Origin: Lentilactobacillus rapi DSM 19907 = JCM 15042
GTDB lineage: Bacteria > Bacillota > Bacilli > Lactobacillales > Lactobacillaceae
Length of the DNA stretch: 44,880 nucleotides
Reading direction: 5' to 3'
Assembly (NCBI RefSeq): GCF_001436255.1
Contig: NZ_AZEI01000073.1
Location: 1 to 44,880 of the forward strand
Part shown: one piece after another, positions 41,483-44,880 of the stretch
Position numbering within the stretch: position 1 is the stretch's first letter
Layout of the letters: every line of letters begins with the position of its first letter
The notes under the pieces: generated by a model
What the model was told of the DNA's origin: nothing
The model's input: only the letters and a program-made list of their open reading frames with translations
The model's database searches: none
Made by a program: the position numbers and the translations under genes

Positions 41483-41642
41483 TGTTACACATCCTTTCTT
41501 ATCTATGCTATAAGCATATATGAATATCAACAGATCTGCAAAGTTAACGCCTGACAATTTATAACGATGAGAATTGTATGAGTTATCTCCTAGACCCGCA
41601 AAGAATGTGCTATTATTGTCTTAAGACTAGGGGGTGCAACGA

Positions 41643-43232
41643 ATGGCTAACAATAATAGCGTTACAAAAACACAATCCGAAAGTAATGAAGTTAAAAAGC
41701 ATCAACAAATTTTGACTATGATTGCGTTGATGACTTCTAAATTGCTTGGTGAAAATACATATGCAAAAAGTTCAATCTTTTCCGAGAGGATGGCCAGAGG
41801 GGGCCAACTTTTTCTTGATAAACCCATTGAACAAAGTATGTCACTTGCGGAGTTCAAATTATCTAAGGAAGTTCAGATGGGTTATTTGGTTGCAGTTGAC
41901 GATTTGAGATCGGTAACTCTGGACCAGGTTCATTACATGTCTCTGTGGGCAACTGGTCAAAACGATGACACCATCGTCAGTCGGGCGGCCGGAAATGCTT
42001 TTTCAGTCTATTTAGCGCAAAGTACGGATCAGAAAAAATTTGTCAATGGGTACAAGACGGCAGTCATTCAATTTATCCGCGCGATTGCTGGTGAAAATGG
42101 CGTGGTGGCAAAGATAACCAGTGCTTTTCAGAAGCTATCTTTTGCTGACGCCGAGAAGCTGGCCAATGATTGGTTTGGCAGCGTGAATGGTTACATGCGC
42201 GGGGCCAGTCCTTTCCGCAAGATTACGGATGGAACTGATGATCCAGTGGATGAGCGAATCGTTCAGGGCCTTTTTGACGAAATTAACAATGGGTATTTGA
42301 CAACTCATTCGTTCGGCGATGACCAGATGCCATTGCTTGGTAACTATATCTATTCCGGTGATGATTTCAGTGATCAAACTGATTTGCCAGCTATGATGAC
42401 TCAGTCCTTGACCGATATCAGTTTATCTGAAGCGATTAATTTGTTCGTAAATGGTCGGTTCAGTGAAGTCCTTGACCTATTATGTTCACTAGGGCTCTAT
42501 ACATTTGTGTATCAATTCGTGAATGCAGGGCAGGCTGATCTGGTTGGTATGCCGGTGACGACAGCTACTGATATGCAGCAAGTTATCAAAATCACTGGCT
42601 CACAGCTAACTGATATCTTCGAACGATTCAGCTTGCCAGTAACCCTTGCGGAACTGGCGGCTGACTTACCGATTATCGATCTCAGTAATGCCGGAACCGC
42701 CAGAAATGCGAGTCAACAGAATTTTCAGCAGAATTTAAGCGTGGTGATGGATAATAGCCACCAGCCGTTTATTAACGATCGTGGTGAAACAACCCCTGTT
42801 AATTATGGCTTTGTTGAGGCCCTTCATGGATTGATTCAAGCTACTTATTGTTTACCAATCCTTGTTCAATATACGGTGACGAGAAACCAGCTGTTAGCAC
42901 AGATCCAAGCTGGTGATTATACGGAACCAAGGAACGTGGCCCCTGCTGATTTTAATATTGCTTCATCGTTAGGGGATTACGTGGAACAACTGGCTCGTTT
43001 CCAAGTGGATCAGCTGATGCCAATCGTTAAACGTGGTAAGGATGACTATGATGGCCTGAACCAGTCTGGCAGCCTCAGTGCGTTCAACCACTTGATGCGA
43101 GTGGCACCCCAGATGCGAGCGGTTAACCCGAAATACGCTGAGATGCCCAAACAAACAAAGAAGTTGTATTACTGGCTATATCAAAGCTCATTTGCAAGTG
43201 AAATTGCTGCGGCAGATAGAGTCCAGCTTTGA
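41643..43232 (+). CDS. Large hypothetical protein (529 aa), family not recognised
   Basis: A 529-aa soluble-looking protein starting MANNNSVTKTQSESNEVKKHQQ. There is no signal peptide, no convincing membrane span and no nucleotide-binding or metal motif that I can identify. It is acidic, Asp/Gln-rich and mostly helical by eye, with recurring phrases such as SLAEFKLSKEV, SLSEAINLFVNGRFSEVLDLL and PVTLAELAADLPIIDL. ATG 41643 follows GGGGG by 8 nt; the frame also opens nine bases earlier. It is monocistronic and closed by the terminator at 43251-43294. Codon use looks ordinary for the window. Confidence 0.8.
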   Translation: MANNNSVTKTQSESNEVKKHQQILTMIALMTSKLLGENTYAKSSIFSERMARGGQLFLDKPIEQSMSLAEFKLSKEVQMGYLVAVDDLRSVTLDQVHYMSLWATGQNDDTIVSRAAGNAFSVYLAQSTDQKKFVNGYKTAVIQFIRAIAGENGVVAKITSAFQKLSFADAEKLANDWFGSVNGYMRGASPFRKITDGTDDPVDERIVQGLFDEINNGYLTTHSFGDDQMPLLGNYIYSGDDFSDQTDLPAMMTQSLTDISLSEAINLFVNGRFSEVLDLLCSLGLYTFVYQFVNAGQADLVGMPVTTATDMQQVIKITGSQLTDIFERFSLPVTLAELAADLPIIDLSNAGTARNASQQNFQQNLSVVMDNSHQPFINDRGETTPVNYGFVEALHGLIQATYCLPILVQYTVTRNQLLAQIQAGDYTEPRNVAPADFNIASSLGDYVEQLARFQVDQLMPIVKRGKDDYDGLNQSGSLSAFNHLMRVAPQMRAVNPKYAEMPKQTKKLYYWLYQSSFASEIAAADRVQL

Positions 43233-43250
43233 ATAATCATGATACGATAA

Positions 43251-43298
43251 AAGGATCGACGGTCAAGCAGTTATCTGCCTGACTGTCGATCCTTATTT
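43251..43298. terminator. Terminator between the 529-aa gene and thiolase
   Basis: Stem from AAGGATCGAC (43251-43260) through GCAG to CTGC and GTCGATCCTT (about 43285-43294), TTAT loop, then TATTTAT. It serves both converging genes. Confidence 0.75.
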
Positions 43299-43312
43299 AT
43301 AACGTCCTTTTG

Positions 43313-44491
43313 TTAAATCGCCCGAATTCCGATTGCGGACCCCATGCCGCCACCCATGCATAGGGAAGCAATCCCAATTTCTTGATGGGTTCTTCGCAGA
43401 TTGTGGATCAGTGTCGTGATGATTCGGGCACCGGAGTCTCCGAGGGGATGGCCTAAAGCAATCGCGCCGCCACTAATGTTGACTTTTTCTAATGAAAGGT
43501 GGAGGTCGCGGGTAACCGCAATACATTGCGCGGCAAAGGCTTCGTTTAGCTCAACCAAGTCAACGTCTGCAATCGTCATTTTTAATTTGGTGAGGAGGCG
43601 GTTGATGGCAAGGTAAGGCGCGTATCCCATGATCTCAGGATCGATCCCAGCCTCGGTATAGCCAAGAATTTCTGCGATTGGCCGGAGACCTAGCTCTTTG
43701 GCATGGGAGGCCGTTGTCAGGATCAGGGCCGAGGCGCCATCGTTTAGTCCGGCGGAGTTCCCGGCGGTAACAGTCCCATCTGGTTTGAATGCGGGCTTTA
43801 ATTGAGATAACTTTTCCAAACTCGTGTCGAATCTGACGGGTTCATCCTGATTGATTGGGTGTGCCAGTTCTTTAGTCTTGATAGGAATCAGTTCATCATC
43901 AAATTGATGGTTACGAATTGCAGCAGCGGCGAGTTGATGTGACCGTAACGCGAACGAATCCTGCTCCTGGCGGGTAACGTTAAACCGGTTGGCAACATTT
44001 TCGGCGGTGATCCCCATTAACTCACCTGAAATAGAATCTCGAAGGCCGTCGTGTTCCAATGCATCGTGCATGGTGACTGCCCCAAACTTAGTTGCTTGAC
44101 GTTGATTCATGTTGAGGTAAGGCGCATTTGACATGCTTTCTGTACCGCCAGCGATGATTATTTTCGATTCACCAAGCAGCAGTGCTGAACTTGCTTGGTG
44201 GACGGCTTGCATGCCGGATCCGCAGACTTGATTAACTGTGAATGCTGTCTTGCTTTGAGGAATATGACTTTGTAATTCGATCTGACGAGCAATATTTTGA
44301 CCGTTCCCCGCTTGAATCGCGTTGCCAAAAATTACTTGGTCAATTAATGAGGCAGGGATATTTGTTTTCGCAAGCAAATTTTTAACGGTCATTGTCCCGA
44401 GTTGTTCTGCCGTGACATTTTTTAATGCACCGTTAAGTTTACCTATTGGAGTCCGTTTGCCTTCAATGATTACGATATTGTCCAAATTCAT
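43313..44491 (-). CDS. Acetyl-CoA C-acetyltransferase (thiolase)
   Basis: A 392-aa biosynthetic thiolase condensing two acetyl-CoA to acetoacetyl-CoA. In lactobacilli this is the first step of the mevalonate pathway. The catalytic triad is complete: C90 ([13 protein letters not shown]), H348 ([13 protein letters not shown]) and C378 (SLCMGGGMG), with NEAFAAQ. Length and spacing match the Zoogloea enzyme. ATG with AAAGGAG about 5 nt upstream. No other mevalonate genes are adjacent in the window. Confidence 0.93.
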   Translation of the reverse strand: MNLDNIVIIEGKRTPIGKLNGALKNVTAEQLGTMTVKNLLAKTNIPASLIDQVIFGNAIQAGNGQNIARQIELQSHIPQSKTAFTVNQVCGSGMQAVHQASSALLLGESKIIIAGGTESMSNAPYLNMNQRQATKFGAVTMHDALEHDGLRDSISGELMGITAENVANRFNVTRQEQDSFALRSHQLAAAAIRNHQFDDELIPIKTKELAHPINQDEPVRFDTSLEKLSQLKPAFKPDGTVTAGNSAGLNDGASALILTTASHAKELGLRPIAEILGYTEAGIDPEIMGYAPYLAINRLLTKLKMTIADVDLVELNEAFAAQCIAVTRDLHLSLEKVNISGGAIALGHPLGDSGARIITTLIHNLRRTHQEIGIASLCMGGGMGSAIGIRAI

Positions 44492-44621
44492 TGGCTCCTT
44501 TGTAAAGATTTCATGTGCTAGTATAACGGGTTATTCACCTCAATAGCGAACTTTTGACTCAACCTTAATGAATTGCTAAATCATTACTTAATAGAAAAAA
44601 CGATTAATTTTGAAATAGTAG

Positions 44622-44650
44622 TTGACCTGGATCAAAAATCCTGATAGTAT
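44622..44650 (+). promoter_or_regulatory. rRNA promoter P1
   Basis: -35 TTGACC (44622-44627), 17-nt spacer, -10 TAGTAT (44645-44650). Confidence 0.65.
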
Positions 44651-44709
44651 ATTACTCGTTGCTTAGTTAGCAATTGCATATATACCAATTACTTCTTAAA
44701 AAGTTTTTG

Positions 44710-44738
44710 TTGACTTACAGGATTTGATGAGATATAAT
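44710..44738 (+). promoter_or_regulatory. rRNA promoter P2
   Basis: -35 TTGACT (44710-44715), 17-nt spacer, consensus -10 TATAAT (44733-44738), 88 nt after P1. Tandem promoters with this spacing are usual for rrn operons. Confidence 0.75.
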
Positions 44739-44744
44739 TGTTAT

Positions 44745-44880
44745 TGCTGTTGAGGCAATGAAACATAAGGATTTCGAATGACGAACGATTTACTAGGAGT
44801 CATCAAAAATGTTTGTGTTTCTCATGTAGACCTTTGAAAACTGAACAAAATTTTCGACAAACAAATGTGCAGGGCGTTCC
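44745..44880 (+). promoter_or_regulatory. rRNA operon leader (5' part; 16S lies beyond the window)
   Basis: No coding frame. It contains CTTTGAAAACTGAACAAA followed by TCGACAAAC, a pattern familiar from the leader and spacer regions of lactobacillus rRNA operons, where it belongs to antitermination and RNase III processing stems. The 16S gene itself would start to the right of 44880. Confidence 0.7.

Overview
The window looks like a chromosome segment of a heterofermentative lactobacillus (Lactobacillaceae; Lentilactobacillus or Levilactobacillus is my best guess, inferred from gene content only). Supporting points are the rexB-rexA (addBA) pair, an isoprimeverose-type xylP/xylQ/xylR locus, a GPH-transporter plus sucrose phosphorylase operon under a LacI regulator, a QueT-type ECF subunit, consensus cre and PurR boxes, moderate GC, and an rRNA-operon promoter and leader at the right edge. 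I see no transposase, prophage, CRISPR array or tRNA.

Layout. 1-3.6 kb: a sugar O-acetyltransferase, then a more AT-rich cassette of XRE regulator, small membrane protein, LanF-like ABC ATPase and permease, flanked by two tiny related membrane peptides. 3.9-6.0 kb: PadR regulator and DHA2 drug exporter. 6.1-6.5 kb: a cluster of hairpin repeats. 6.6-8.9 kb: a 49-aa membrane ORF, cardiolipin synthase and a pentapeptide-repeat protein. 8.9-10.4 kb: a gene-poor stretch with an unassigned structured RNA with its own promoter and terminator, an Fst/par-like convergent RNA locus, and two small hypothetical genes. 10.5-18.5 kb: xyloglucan/isoprimeverose use (alpha-xylosidase, GPH transporter, ROK regulator, GH3 glycosidase). 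The divergent xylQ/xylP promoters carry near mirror-image cre boxes and operator candidates. 18.7-22.9 kb: glycerol dehydrogenase with a Rex-like box, QueT, a purine permease with a PurBox, and a DJ-1/PfpI protein. 22.9-25.7 kb: HxlR regulator, aldo/keto reductase and a small NAD(P)-fold/hypothetical cluster. 25.7-31.4 kb: GPH transporter, sucrose phosphorylase and GH13 glucosidase, divergent from a LacI regulator whose palindrome covers the operon's -35 box. 31.9-39.2 kb: rexB-rexA. 39.3-44.5 kb: an L,D-transpeptidase lipoprotein, small membrane protein, GNAT, CsbD-like protein, a 529-aa protein I cannot assign, and a thiolase. 44.6-44.9 kb: tandem promoters and leader of an rRNA operon that starts beyond the window.

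The most unusual signal is intergenic. Two families of roughly 100-130 bp hairpin elements, called R1 and R2 here, are scattered between genes. In both, the outer arms are conserved by family while the inner stem is changed between copies and stays self-complementary. The arms also show compensatory base-pair changes. R1 and R2 share the same apical hairpin, including one 17-nt identity. This points to selection for, or self-templated maintenance of, a structure, and it is the best candidate here for something undescribed.

All functions are inferred from sequence motifs read by eye. Start sites were chosen from ribosome-binding-site spacing and so often differ from the longest ORF.
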